DNA from: an uncultured Collinsella sp. | Lineage (GTDB): Bacteria; Actinomycetota; Coriobacteriia; Coriobacteriales; Coriobacteriaceae | Direction of reading: 5' to 3' | NCBI GenBank assembly: GCA_902489775.1 | Contig: CABUBH010000027.1 | Span: forward strand, 1-27,100 | Length of the DNA stretch: 27,100 nucleotides | In this document: positions 13,882 to 21,591 of the stretch, one piece after another | Layout of the letters: every line of letters starts with the position of its first letter | Numbering within the stretch: the first letter of the stretch is position 1 | Notes under the pieces: model-generated | Database searches by the model: none | What the model was told of the DNA's origin: nothing | What the model saw: the letters and a program-made list of their open reading frames with translations, nothing else | Made by a program: the position numbers and the translations under genes

Positions 13882-14538
13882 CTATTTACCACCTTTCATA
13901 GCCGGAATTCGGCCAACAACGGGAATGCCCAGGAGCTCTTCTGCCTCTTCGGCACCGCGGATGCGGGTGTTGAGCATGTCTGCCAAAACGACATAGGCAA
14001 CTGCGATAAAGATGCCCGCGAGGAACGCGACAGCAACGTACAGCATACGCTTGGGGCCGCTGGGGACTTCGGGAGTCTTAGCCTCGTCGATAACGTTGAT
14101 GCTCTGGGCAGCGCCGACGTTCTGAGCGACCGTACTCACCGAGCTGGCCATGGCCTTTGCGACCTTAGACGTCTCCTTGGCATCGGTGCCGGTAACCGAA
14201 AGCGTAATGACACGCGTGGTGGTCTCGGAGGAAACAGACACCTTGTAGTCATCCAGGTCAGCAAGGCCCAGCTCATTGGCAGCACCGCTCTTAACGCTAT
14301 CGCTATCCAGCAGCGTGGCGATATCGTTGGAAAGCATCTGGCTCGCCGAGAGATCGTTGTAGCTCATCTGACCGCTATCGTCGGTTTTGGCGAGAATGTA
14401 CATGCTCGTCGTCGCGGTGTAGGTGTTGTCCATCGCAACGAAGGACACGATGCCCATGGCGATCGCGCAGACCACCGGAAGGGTGATGACCAGCTTAAGG
14501 TGCTTCTTCAGCAGCTGGAACAGTTCGAGAAGGGTCAT
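13882..14538 (-). CDS. cpsC: CpsC/Wzz-type polysaccharide co-polymerase, kinase activator
   Basis: This 218-residue membrane protein has the Wzz topology: a short cytoplasmic N-terminus with LLELFQLLKKHLK, transmembrane helix 1 at about 16-36, an extracytoplasmic domain of about 130 residues, and a Pro/Gly-containing approach (TPEVPSGPKRM) to transmembrane helix 2 at about 168-190. The C-terminal tail (RGAEEAEELLGIPVVGRIP) is the part that docks to and activates the CpsD kinase in this family. It sets polymer length and anchors export/ligation. It is first in the cpsC-cpsD-cpsB unit. AAAGG lies eight bases before the ATG, and the roughly 195-bp gap upstream can hold the unit's promoter. Confidence 0.9.
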   Translation of the reverse strand: MTLLELFQLLKKHLKLVITLPVVCAIAMGIVSFVAMDNTYTATTSMYILAKTDDSGQMSYNDLSASQMLSNDIATLLDSDSVKSGAANELGLADLDDYKVSVSSETTTRVITLSVTGTDAKETSKVAKAMASSVSTVAQNVGAAQSINVIDEAKTPEVPSGPKRMLYVAVAFLAGIFIAVAYVVLADMLNTRIRGAEEAEELLGIPVVGRIPAMKGGK

Positions 14539-14679
14539 GCAGCTTGCCTTTCATTTCCCCAGTTCGGATTGACAAAACTGTCCGTATGTTATCGCATCTT
14601 TTTACCGAGACCAAACTCTATACATAAGAAACAGGCTCTCCTGTAAAAATGTCGGAAGCAATCGTAAAATTGCACAACA

Positions 14680-14708
14680 ACGCCGCACCCGAAAGTCAAA
14701 TGCGGCGT
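14680..14708 (-). terminator. Terminator-like hairpin after phoR-like gene
   Basis: ACGCCGCA (14680-14687) pairs perfectly with TGCGGCGT (14701-14708) around a 13-nt loop. On the minus strand a T-rich but interrupted tract follows. It lies about 26 bases past the histidine-kinase stop and before the cpsC leader. Confidence 0.55.
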
Positions 14709-14733
14709 CTGCATCAATATCTATGTTGTATCG

Positions 14734-16158
14734 CTATGCGAATGGCTCGTCCTGCCGTATGGGAAACGTCACCGTAATGGTGGTTCCCACGCCCAACTCG
14801 CTCGACAGATCGAGCGTGGCGTGATGATACAGGGCCGCATGCTTGACAATTGCAAGCCCCAGACCGGTTCCGCCGCGCGCCTTGGACCTACTCTTGTCCA
14901 CGCGATAGAACCGCTCAAATACCTTGCCCTGTTCTTCAGGCGCGATACCGATTCCCGTGTCGGCGACCGCAAGGAACGGATGGCCTTCGTCGTTGGTGCC
15001 GCACTGCAGCGTAACCGCACCGCCGGGTCGATTGTAGCGGATGGCGTTGCTCGCCAGATTATAGATGAGCTCGTCAATCAAGCGCGACACGCCTTCGATG
15101 ACCACAGGCTTGGTCTCATGACTTATCGTCACATTCGCCTGACGGGCGACCTGTTCAAGACGCTGCTCAACCGCGTAGATGGCACGCGAGAGCTCAATAG
15201 GCTCCGTGGAACCAATGGGCACCGCCTCGCCCTCAGTTGCACGCTCGGCCTCGTCCAAGTTAGACAGCGTAAGGATATCGTTGACAAGCGCTGCCAAGCG
15301 GCCCGCCTCACGATAGATGCGACCGCCAAAGTTGCGCAGGTCGCCCTCGCCCTCGACCATGCCGTTTGCGATGAGCTCGGCATAGCCCGAAATCGCCGTA
15401 AGCGGCGTCTTGAGCTCATGGGTGATATTCGCCGTGAACTCGCGGCGCATACGGTCGTTGTCCGCCAGCACCGCCATTTGGCGCTTGAGCTCCTGGCGCT
15501 GCGACTCAATACGCTCAAGCATGGGGACCATCTCGGCATAGGCGTGCTCATAGCTACGGCGTGGGTGGTCCAAATCCACCTCTTGCAACGGCGCGATGAT
15601 GGCACGGGACTCGCGGCGCGCCATAAAAAACGAGAGTACCGCACCCGCTGCTGCGATAAGCAGCATCGGCGCCACCATCGACAGCAAAATCGCCGCAACG
15701 CCAGGCTGGGCCTGCGCCAAGCGGACAACCTGGCCGTTATCAAGGGCGACGGCGCGATACAGCATAATCTCGTCGAGCGTAGAGCTTGCGCGCTCCGCGG
15801 AACCCGAACCACTCTCAAAGGCCTCGATGACCTCGGGGCGATCGCCATGGTTGGGCAGTGTGGAAGGCGACGCCTCGTTGTCGTAGGCAACCGATCCATC
15901 CTTGTTAATCAGCGTGATGCGCAAGTCCTCTCGATCGAGGCTACGCAAGAACGGGATGGGCTCCTGCTGCTCGTCGAGGGCGGCAGCAATGAGCTCGGTT
16001 TCTTGCGCCAGGTTGGCACTCGTGGCATCCGCCAAGGTGTTTTGCACAAAGAACGCACCCAGCACCGTAAACGCCACGATAACCGCCATGGCGCAGACAA
16101 AGATCGTCACAAAAACGCGGTGCGACAGCGTATGTTTTCCCTGGGGGGCGAAGACCAC
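14734..16158 (-). CDS. phoR: PhoR-like sensor histidine kinase
   Basis: This 474-residue membrane sensor kinase has transmembrane helix 1 at about 15-38, an extracytoplasmic sensor region of about 115 residues, and helix 2 at about 155-178. A HAMP-like linker follows, then the HisKA box FTANITHELKTPLTAIS with the phospho-acceptor His near 247, and a HATPase domain with N-box NLASNAIRYN, VADTGIGI, the F-box region RFYRVDKSRSKA and GGTGLGLAIVKH. There is no obvious PAS domain between HAMP and HisKA. The start is a GTG at 16158 with GGAGGAG about seven bases upstream inside the end of the response-regulator gene (3-base gap). Adjacent to a PhoB-type regulator and pstB, it most likely senses phosphate status; assignment as PhoR rests mainly on that context. 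Confidence 0.85.
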   Translation of the reverse strand: MVFAPQGKHTLSHRVFVTIFVCAMAVIVAFTVLGAFFVQNTLADATSANLAQETELIAAALDEQQEPIPFLRSLDREDLRITLINKDGSVAYDNEASPSTLPNHGDRPEVIEAFESGSGSAERASSTLDEIMLYRAVALDNGQVVRLAQAQPGVAAILLSMVAPMLLIAAAGAVLSFFMARRESRAIIAPLQEVDLDHPRRSYEHAYAEMVPMLERIESQRQELKRQMAVLADNDRMRREFTANITHELKTPLTAISGYAELIANGMVEGEGDLRNFGGRIYREAGRLAALVNDILTLSNLDEAERATEGEAVPIGSTEPIELSRAIYAVEQRLEQVARQANVTISHETKPVVIEGVSRLIDELIYNLASNAIRYNRPGGAVTLQCGTNDEGHPFLAVADTGIGIAPEEQGKVFERFYRVDKSRSKARGGTGLGLAIVKHAALYHHATLDLSSELGVGTTITVTFPIRQDEPFA

Positions 16159-16161
16159 GGG

Positions 16162-16890
16162 TTACTCCTCCGATGCGGTGGCCGCGGTGTCGTCACCTTC
16201 GGCACCATCACCGGCAGAAGGCTCGGCCAAGCGGTAGCCCACGCCGCGCACGGTCTCGATGGCGCTGGCATGCTCGCCCAGTTTTTGGCGAAGCGTCTGC
16301 ACGTGCACGTCAACGGTGCGCGAACCGCCGTCGAAGTCCCAGCCCCACACGCTCTGCAGCAACGACTCGCGGGTAAAGACCACGCCGGGCTTGCGCATGA
16401 GGTACTCGAGCAGGTCGAACTCGCGCAGGGTGAGCTTAAGCGACTCGCCGGCAACGGTCACCTCGCGATGGCTGGGCGAGAGCACGATGTCGCCCACGCT
16501 GAGCACATCGCTTGCCTGTTTGACCATGCCGCCGCGACGCAGCAGTGCGCGGCAGCGGCTGGCGAGCTCCATGAGCGAAAACGGCTTAGTCAGGTAATCG
16601 TCGGCACCGCCATCGAGCGCCATCACCTTGTCGAGCTCGGTATCCTTGGCGGTAAGCATCATGATGGGCACCGTCGCCGTCAGGCGATCGGCACGCAGTC
16701 GACGCATAATCGCCAAGCCATCGGTATCGGGCAGCATGATGTCGAGCAGGACGGCATCGGGTACCCGTCGCGCCACGGCAGCCTTAAACTCACCGTCGCA
16801 CGAAAAGCCTTCGGCCTCAATCCCCTGCTTGCGCAGCGCATAGACCGTCAAATCCCTGATGTTGTCATCGTCCTCGACGTAATAGATCAT
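16162..16890 (-). CDS. phoB: PhoB-like OmpR-family response regulator
   Basis: This 242-residue response regulator has a receiver domain (residues 1-120) with the acidic pocket VEDDD at 5-9, phospho-acceptor Asp50 (VLLDIMLPD), a conserved Thr (MMLTAKD) and Lys (YLTKPFS). An OmpR/PhoB winged helix occupies about 135-228 and shows LTLREFDLLEYLM and TVDVHVQTLRQKLG (recognition helix). An acidic 15-residue tail follows. The start is the ATG at 16890, with AAAGGGG six bases before; an in-frame ATG at 16914 would cover that site. It is 64 bases downstream of pstB. Likely target: phosphate-starvation genes including its own operon. The PhoB name is inferred from pairing with pstB. Confidence 0.88.
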   Translation of the reverse strand: MIYYVEDDDNIRDLTVYALRKQGIEAEGFSCDGEFKAAVARRVPDAVLLDIMLPDTDGLAIMRRLRADRLTATVPIMMLTAKDTELDKVMALDGGADDYLTKPFSLMELASRCRALLRRGGMVKQASDVLSVGDIVLSPSHREVTVAGESLKLTLREFDLLEYLMRKPGVVFTRESLLQSVWGWDFDGGSRTVDVHVQTLRQKLGEHASAIETVRGVGYRLAEPSAGDGAEGDDTAATASEE

Positions 16891-16930
16891 GTTGAACCCC
16901 TTTGCGGCCGGCATGACCGCATCTTAACCC

Positions 16931-16944
16931 TAAAGGTACCTTTA
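16931..16944. promoter_or_regulatory. 14-bp perfect palindrome between pstB and phoB
   Basis: TAAAGGTACCTTTA is self-complementary over 14 bp and lies between the pstB stop and the phoB start. It could be a dimer-binding site or a short RNA hairpin. It lacks the direct-repeat form of known Pho boxes, so a link to PhoB is speculative. Confidence 0.35.
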
Positions 16945-16954
16945 CTAGATGGTA

Positions 16955-17830
16955 TCAGCCAAAACGCCCCGTCAAATAATCCGCCGTGCGCGGATCGGTC
17001 GGATTCTTGAAGAGTTGCGCGGTGGGCGCGTGCTCCACCAGCTCACCCAGCAAAAAGAATGCGACCGAATCGGAGATACGCGCCGCCTGCTGCATATTGT
17101 GCGTAACGACCACGAGCGTGCAGGTCTCTTTGAGCTCGCAGGCCAGCTGCTCCACCACCAGCGTCGACACAGGGTCGAGTGCCGAGGTCGGCTCGTCCAT
17201 CAGCAGAATGTCGGGCTGCACGGCAAGTGCGCGGGCGATGCACAGACGCTGCTGCTGGCCGCCCGAAAGACCCAGACCCGACTCTTTGAGCTTGTCCTTG
17301 ACCTCATCCCATAGCGCAGCGCGACGAAGGGAATCCTCGACCAGCTCGTCGAGCACGACGCGGTCGCGCACTCCCATGCCGCGAGGACCGTAGGCGACGT
17401 TGTCGTAGATGCTCATGGGAAACGGGTTGGGGCGCTGGAACACCATGCCCACGCGCTGGCGCAAGCGGCAGATGTCGTAGTCGCCCAGGATATCTTGACC
17501 ATCGAGCGCAATCTTGCCCTCGATGCGGCAATCCTTGATGCCGTCGTTCATGCGGTTAAAGCAGCGCAGCAACGTCGACTTGCCGCAGCCCGATGGACCG
17601 ATGAACGAGGTGATCTGCTTGTCGCGGATCTTGATATTCACGTCCTTGAGCGCATGATGGTCGCCATAGAACAGGTCGAGGCCCTCGACATCGATGCGCG
17701 TCGGCGAGGCGGCAAGATCCTCTGCCGTGGGGCGAGTCGCATCCCCAACCTCGCGCTCGCGCGCGGCCTCGGCCTGCGCTTTCATGAGTTCTTCAAGCTC
17801 CGTGGGCTCCACAGCCGCAGCAGCCGTCAT
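16955..17830 (-). CDS. pstB: Phosphate ABC transporter ATP-binding protein PstB
   Basis: This 291-residue ATPase subunit of the high-affinity phosphate importer carries Walker A FIGPSGCGKST (about 76-86), the Q-loop VFQRPNPFPMSIYDNVAYG that is diagnostic of PstB, signature LGLSGGQQQR (about 186-195), Walker B ILLMDEPTSALD and switch VVVTHNM. The length exceeds the usual ~255 because of a ~45-residue Ala/Glu-rich N-terminal extension of unclear role. The start is the ATG at 17830, preceded by GGAGG; an in-frame GTG at 17845 lies upstream of that site. No pstS, pstC or pstA adjoin, and the gene upstream is a VanS-like kinase, so the permease is encoded elsewhere. phoB and phoR follow on the same strand; PstB also takes part in signalling to PhoR in characterised systems. 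Confidence 0.95.
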   Translation of the reverse strand: MTAAAAVEPTELEELMKAQAEAAREREVGDATRPTAEDLAASPTRIDVEGLDLFYGDHHALKDVNIKIRDKQITSFIGPSGCGKSTLLRCFNRMNDGIKDCRIEGKIALDGQDILGDYDICRLRQRVGMVFQRPNPFPMSIYDNVAYGPRGMGVRDRVVLDELVEDSLRRAALWDEVKDKLKESGLGLSGGQQQRLCIARALAVQPDILLMDEPTSALDPVSTLVVEQLACELKETCTLVVVTHNMQQAARISDSVAFFLLGELVEHAPTAQLFKNPTDPRTADYLTGRFG

Positions 17831-17885
17831 ACCGCATACCTCCACATCGATATCAATTCAGCAGTATCGATAGTAGGAATCGCGG

Positions 17886-17912
17886 CTCATATGCACGTGA
17901 GCGCATTGTCAA
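17886..17912 (-). promoter_or_regulatory. Promoter candidate for pstB
   Basis: On the minus strand a perfect TTGACA (17907-17912) precedes TATGAG (17886-17891) with a short 15-base spacer, about 56 bases upstream of the pstB start. The perfect -35 is persuasive; the spacing is not ideal. It would let pstB-phoB-phoR be transcribed apart from the VanS-like gene. Confidence 0.35.
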
Positions 17913-17933
17913 GTGTTTGTAAGGGCACACTGG

Positions 17934-19172
17934 CTATGCGGCGGGCAGCTCGATGGTGAATATCGTGTGTTCGGGCGTCGATTCACATGCAACGGTACCG
18001 CCGTGCGCGCATACGATCTCCTTGGCGATGGCAAGCCCCAGTCCAGCGCCGCCGCGATTGGTCGCACGCGCCGCATCCAGGCGATAGAACTTCTCAAAGA
18101 TCTCCTTGAGCTTTGCCTCAGGGATGGGATCGCCCTGATTGATAAAGCGCACGCGCACGCCACCGCCGTCCCGGCGTCTGGCCTCGATCGTGATGGTCGA
18201 GCCCTCATAGCTATAGGCAACGGCGTTTTTCATGATGTTGTTGAACACGCGAGCCATCTTGTCGCCATCCACGAGCACCGTCAGGTCCTCGCGAATATCA
18301 ACTTGGGCTTCCTTATGCTGCTCGTTGAGGATGGGATAGAACTCGTCAGCCACCTGAGCCAGCAGCAACCCCAGATCAACATAGCCGCGCGTGAGCACGA
18401 TATCGTGGAAGTCAAAGCGCGTGATATCGAAGAACTCTTCGATGAGCGCATCGAGCCGGTGCGCTTTGTCGAGAGCCACGCCCGTAAAGTGCGCACGTTG
18501 CTCAACCGGCAGCTCGGGAGCCTCTTGCAGCAGCGAAAGATAGCCCACCACACTGGCAAGCGGGGTGCGTAGGTCATGTGCCAAGTACGTGACCAGATCG
18601 TCCTTGCGATGAGATTCGTCACGCAAGGCCTGTTGCACCTTGCGCTCACGGTCACGCACGCGGTTAAGGGCGCCCTCGACCTCCAAGAAGTCGCCGTCGA
18701 TGTTGTCCCAGGTGTCGGGGTGATCGATCAGGCGATCTTGAATACGAGCAGCCAGCACACAATCGGCATGCTGCTCGCCCTGCTCGTAGCCCTGGTAGTA
18801 CAGGGCGCGGCCGCACAAGAACAGCACGCACGCGGCAAGCGCCAGCACAAAGCCAAGCATGTTGAATACAAAGCCGGCATCGAACAACACCGGCCCTTCG
18901 ATGCCGCCGAGCGCCATGGCGCCAATCGCCAACGTCATGGCCCACGCGGCGCCGCCAATCACCACGCAGCGGCACACGATCTCAAATCGATCGATCAGCA
19001 AAAAGCCAACAAGCAGCACCGCCAAGATTCCAGCGATGTTATCGATGCCAATCAGCAGCAGGCTCAGCAAAAAGAGCAGCACCGTTGCAAGCGCGCGGTT
19101 GTCGACGACCGACCTCACGTATTCAAAGAGTCGATCGGGCACCTCGAATGCCTGCCTATCGTCTTTTGTCAT
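17934..19172 (-). CDS. VanS-like sensor histidine kinase
   Basis: This 412-residue histidine kinase has four or so hydrophobic segments in residues 25-125 rather than the usual two, then a helical linker and a HisKA box YLAHDLRTPLASVVGYL with His near 199. The HATPase part has VFNNIMKNAVAYS (N-box), FEKFYRLDAARATNRGGAG and GLGLAIAKEI. The kinase core closely resembles enterococcal VanS (DLVTYLAHDL, LDKAHRLDALIEEFFDITR, GGAGLGLAIAKEI), as I recall that family. The start is the ATG at 19172, with GGGGAA upstream; a GTG two codons earlier is less likely. It is 25 bases downstream of the VanR-like gene. No vanHAX genes are in the window, so this is a sensor for cell-wall state, not evidence of glycopeptide resistance. 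Confidence 0.87.
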   Translation of the reverse strand: MTKDDRQAFEVPDRLFEYVRSVVDNRALATVLLFLLSLLLIGIDNIAGILAVLLVGFLLIDRFEIVCRCVVIGGAAWAMTLAIGAMALGGIEGPVLFDAGFVFNMLGFVLALAACVLFLCGRALYYQGYEQGEQHADCVLAARIQDRLIDHPDTWDNIDGDFLEVEGALNRVRDRERKVQQALRDESHRKDDLVTYLAHDLRTPLASVVGYLSLLQEAPELPVEQRAHFTGVALDKAHRLDALIEEFFDITRFDFHDIVLTRGYVDLGLLLAQVADEFYPILNEQHKEAQVDIREDLTVLVDGDKMARVFNNIMKNAVAYSYEGSTITIEARRRDGGGVRVRFINQGDPIPEAKLKEIFEKFYRLDAARATNRGGAGLGLAIAKEIVCAHGGTVACESTPEHTIFTIELPAA

Positions 19173-19197
19173 ATCCACTTCCCCACCATCAAAGGCG

Positions 19198-19893
19198 TTA
19201 TTCGATTATGTAGCCGACGCCCCAGACGTTTTTGATAAAGCGCGGCTTTTGAGCGTCATCGCCGATCTTTTCGCGCAGGTGGCGAATGTGCACCATCACC
19301 GTATTGTTGGAGCCGGGCATAAAATCCTCGTTCCACACCGCGCGGAACAGATCCTCCACGGCCACCACACTGCCGCGATGCTCGACCAGATACAGCAAGA
19401 TGGAATACTCGATGGGCGTGAGGCGAACCGGCGCACCGTCCACCGTTACGGAACGGGCATCGCGGTTGATCTCTAGGCCGTCGAACTGGATGGTCGGCGA
19501 CTCGGCCGCCTGTGCACGGCTACCGTAGCTGGTGTAGCGACGAAGCTGAGCGTGCACGCGCGCGATGAGCTCCAGCGGGCGGAACGGCTTAACCACGTAA
19601 TCGTCCGCGCCAAGCGAAAGGCCCTCGATCTTGTCTTGCTGGGCATCGCGCGCCGTCAGCATGATCACGGGATAGGTATGGCTGGAACGGATCGTACGCA
19701 GCAACTCAAGCCCATCGATATCGGGCAGCATGACATCCAGCAGCGCCAGATCGAACTCCTGCTCCAAGATTGCCTTGGCAGCATCGGCCCCGCTATAGGC
19801 GACCTGTACGTCAAAGCCTTCTTTTGTAAGGTAGATACCAACCAAGTCGGCGATGGCCTTTTCGTCATCAACTACCAAAATGCGCTCGTTCAT
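19198..19893 (-). CDS. VanR-like OmpR-family response regulator
   Basis: This 231-residue response regulator has a receiver domain with acidic pair VVDDEK (7-12), phospho-acceptor Asp53 (LALLDVMLPD), Thr80 and Lys102 (VVKPFRPLELIARV). An OmpR-type winged helix spans roughly 130-231 (LTPIEYSILLYL; TVMVHIRHLREKIG; VWGVGYIIE). The opening MNERILVVDDEKAIADLV and the ADDYVVKPFRPLELIARV segment are strongly VanR-like. GAGAGGAG precedes the ATG. A CATAAT box (19914-19919, minus strand) lies just upstream, and a TTAAG direct repeat lies about 60 bases before the expected transcription start. It is divergent from the carboxypeptidase gene. Confidence 0.88.
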   Translation of the reverse strand: MNERILVVDDEKAIADLVGIYLTKEGFDVQVAYSGADAAKAILEQEFDLALLDVMLPDIDGLELLRTIRSSHTYPVIMLTARDAQQDKIEGLSLGADDYVVKPFRPLELIARVHAQLRRYTSYGSRAQAAESPTIQFDGLEINRDARSVTVDGAPVRLTPIEYSILLYLVEHRGSVVAVEDLFRAVWNEDFMPGSNNTVMVHIRHLREKIGDDAQKPRFIKNVWGVGYIIE

Positions 19894-19958
19894 GCGTGCT
19901 CCTCTCGCGCTCCATTATGCCCGAGGGGGCGCACGCCACACACAACAAGCGTGGGTGA

Positions 19959-19974
19959 TTAAGTCGGCCTTAAG
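19959..19974. promoter_or_regulatory. TTAAG-N6-TTAAG direct repeat, OmpR-type operator candidate
   Basis: TTAAG at 19959-19963 recurs at 19970-19974, an 11-bp period matching tandem binding by OmpR/PhoB-family dimers. It lies in the shared region between the VanR-like gene and the divergent carboxypeptidase gene, so one site could control both. Confidence 0.45.
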
Positions 19975-20045
19975 CACCCTTGTGCCCGTTCGGGCGCGGA
20001 TGTGGGCCACGCACGCACGCGATGATCGCCGACACCGGCAAACGA

Positions 20046-20051
20046 TATACT
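20046..20051 (+). promoter_or_regulatory. -10 box candidate for the carboxypeptidase gene
   Basis: TATACT lies 39 bases before the GTG start. The hexamer 17 bases upstream is a poor -35 (TGATCG), which would fit an activator-dependent promoter. Confidence 0.4.
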
Positions 20052-20090
20052 CTAGTTCCAGAAGAGACCATCCCGTCGAAAGCGAAATCT

Positions 20091-21431
20091 GTGAAGTCCC
20101 TCACCTCTTTTGCAAAGCGCTCAGCTCAGCTTGCCGCCGGCTTTGTCTGCGCTATCGCCCTTGCCGCTGGCGTGCCCACCGTCGCCGGCGCCCAAGTACT
20201 CACGACCGACAATGTTTGCGGCAAAACCGCCGATGCGCGCGGCATCACGGCCGAAAATCTGCCCGATATCGATGCGACCAATGCGCTCGTCATGGGCAAA
20301 GACGGCACCGTCTACTACGGGCGCGGCGCCGATGAGCAGGTCAAAATCGCCTCGATCACCAAGGTCATGACCGCAATCCTAACCGTCGAGAATTGCAAGA
20401 TGGACGAGAAGGTCACGGTGAGCAACGCCGCAGCCACCGTGGGTAATTCGACTGCCGGCCTGCTCGAAGGCGACGAGCTCACCGTGGAACAGGCACTACG
20501 CGGCCTGATGATCCCCTCGGGCAACGACGCCGCCACCGTGCTTGCCGAGTACGTGGGCAAAAAGATCGACCCCAAGACCAAAAACGCCGAGGCAACCTTT
20601 GTGAAGGCCATGAACGAGCGCGCCAAAAAGCTCGGCTGCACCGGCACGGTCTTCGAGAATCCGCACGGCCTGGATTTTGACGAGTGGGCCGGCGATATGC
20701 ACTCGACCGCACATGATGTAGCACTCATGATGCAGGAGGCTATGAAAAACGACACGTTCCGCGAGGTCGTGGCGAGCGAGGACTCCTGGATCGAGGTTAC
20801 GGGCGCCGACGGCTCCGACCATTCGCATTCCATGGACACGCACAACGTTTTGCTCGGTCAGGACGGAAACATTGGCGGCAAGACCGGCACCACCGACGAC
20901 GCGGGCTATTGCTTTACGAGCGCCTACAACCGCGACGGCGACGAAATCTACACCGTTATTTTGAACTCCACCACCAACGACCAGCGCTTTACCGATACAG
21001 CCACCCTTGCCAACTGGTACTACGGCCACAAGGCCACGGTCGCGATCGCCAACACGCAGGAGAAGACCGCCAACGGCAACCCGCTCATGGCACGTATTAG
21101 CCAGACAGATTGGACGGACAAGACAATCGACGCCACGCTCGCCGACCCCGCCGCGCAGGCAACGGTGTTCTCACTCGCCGGCGAAGTGACCGAAAAGGTT
21201 AGCTACGATGACCTTTCGGGCACGGTGCATGTTGGCGATAAGGTGGGCAGCGTTACGCTTAAGCAGGACGGCACCAAGATTGCCGTCATGGACCTGGTTG
21301 CCGACGAGGAAGGCGCAGGGCCGAATCCCATTGAATGGCTCCTTGTGAAGCTCGATCGCTTGGGCCGTCGCATCGACAACCGCCCGCTCACAGCAGAAAG
21401 CGAGACCGTCGCCAAGGCTCCCGAGGTGTAG
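20091..21431 (+). CDS. dacA: D-alanyl-D-alanine carboxypeptidase (PBP5/DacA family), secreted
   Basis: This 446-residue low-molecular-weight penicillin-binding protein trims the terminal D-Ala from peptidoglycan stem peptides. The GTG at 20091 is chosen because translation from it begins directly with a signal peptide: MKSLTSFAKRS, a hydrophobic core, and an AGA-Q cleavage-like site near 34. Upstream in-frame ATG/TTG codons would bury it and overlap the TATACT box. The ribosome site is weak. Active-site motifs are SITK (catalytic Ser88), SGN (143-145) and KTGTT (264-268). A C-terminal PBP5-type domain follows. An amphipathic NPIEWLLVKLDRLGRRI helix near the end may anchor it to the membrane surface. 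It is the only plus-strand gene here, divergent from the VanR-like regulator, which makes it the obvious regulatory target. Confidence 0.92.
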   Translation: MKSLTSFAKRSAQLAAGFVCAIALAAGVPTVAGAQVLTTDNVCGKTADARGITAENLPDIDATNALVMGKDGTVYYGRGADEQVKIASITKVMTAILTVENCKMDEKVTVSNAAATVGNSTAGLLEGDELTVEQALRGLMIPSGNDAATVLAEYVGKKIDPKTKNAEATFVKAMNERAKKLGCTGTVFENPHGLDFDEWAGDMHSTAHDVALMMQEAMKNDTFREVVASEDSWIEVTGADGSDHSHSMDTHNVLLGQDGNIGGKTGTTDDAGYCFTSAYNRDGDEIYTVILNSTTNDQRFTDTATLANWYYGHKATVAIANTQEKTANGNPLMARISQTDWTDKTIDATLADPAAQATVFSLAGEVTEKVSYDDLSGTVHVGDKVGSVTLKQDGTKIAVMDLVADEEGAGPNPIEWLLVKLDRLGRRIDNRPLTAESETVAKAPEV

Positions 21432-21460
21432 GGCTGGGGGAACATTACATTTGAGATTGG

Positions 21461-21487
21461 AGAGGCGTCCAACGGGCGCCTCTTTTT
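21461..21487 (+). terminator. Rho-independent terminator of dacA
   Basis: AGAGGCG (21461-21467) pairs with CGCCTCT (21477-21483), followed by further T's to give a run of five (21483-21487). It lies 30 bases past the dacA stop. The rest of 21432-21591 holds an imperfect GGACC/GGTCC dyad downstream of the opposing TM2 gene and nothing coding. Confidence 0.85.
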
Positions 21488-21591
21488 GAATACCTCTTAA
21501 ACGGGATGCGTCAGAATCACCAAAGCGACATTGCTAGCCGTTTACCTTCGCTGTGTCTTTTCGGACCTTGAAAACGGGTCCACCGGGCATG

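Noticed and set aside
14821..17010. Long plus-strand open frame opposite phoR/phoB
   Set aside because: It overlaps two well-supported two-component genes on the other strand and shows only shadow composition.
17934..19893. Acquired glycopeptide-resistance cluster
   Set aside because: Only VanR/VanS-like regulators are seen. There is no vanH, vanA/B-type ligase or vanX in the window, so resistance is not supported.
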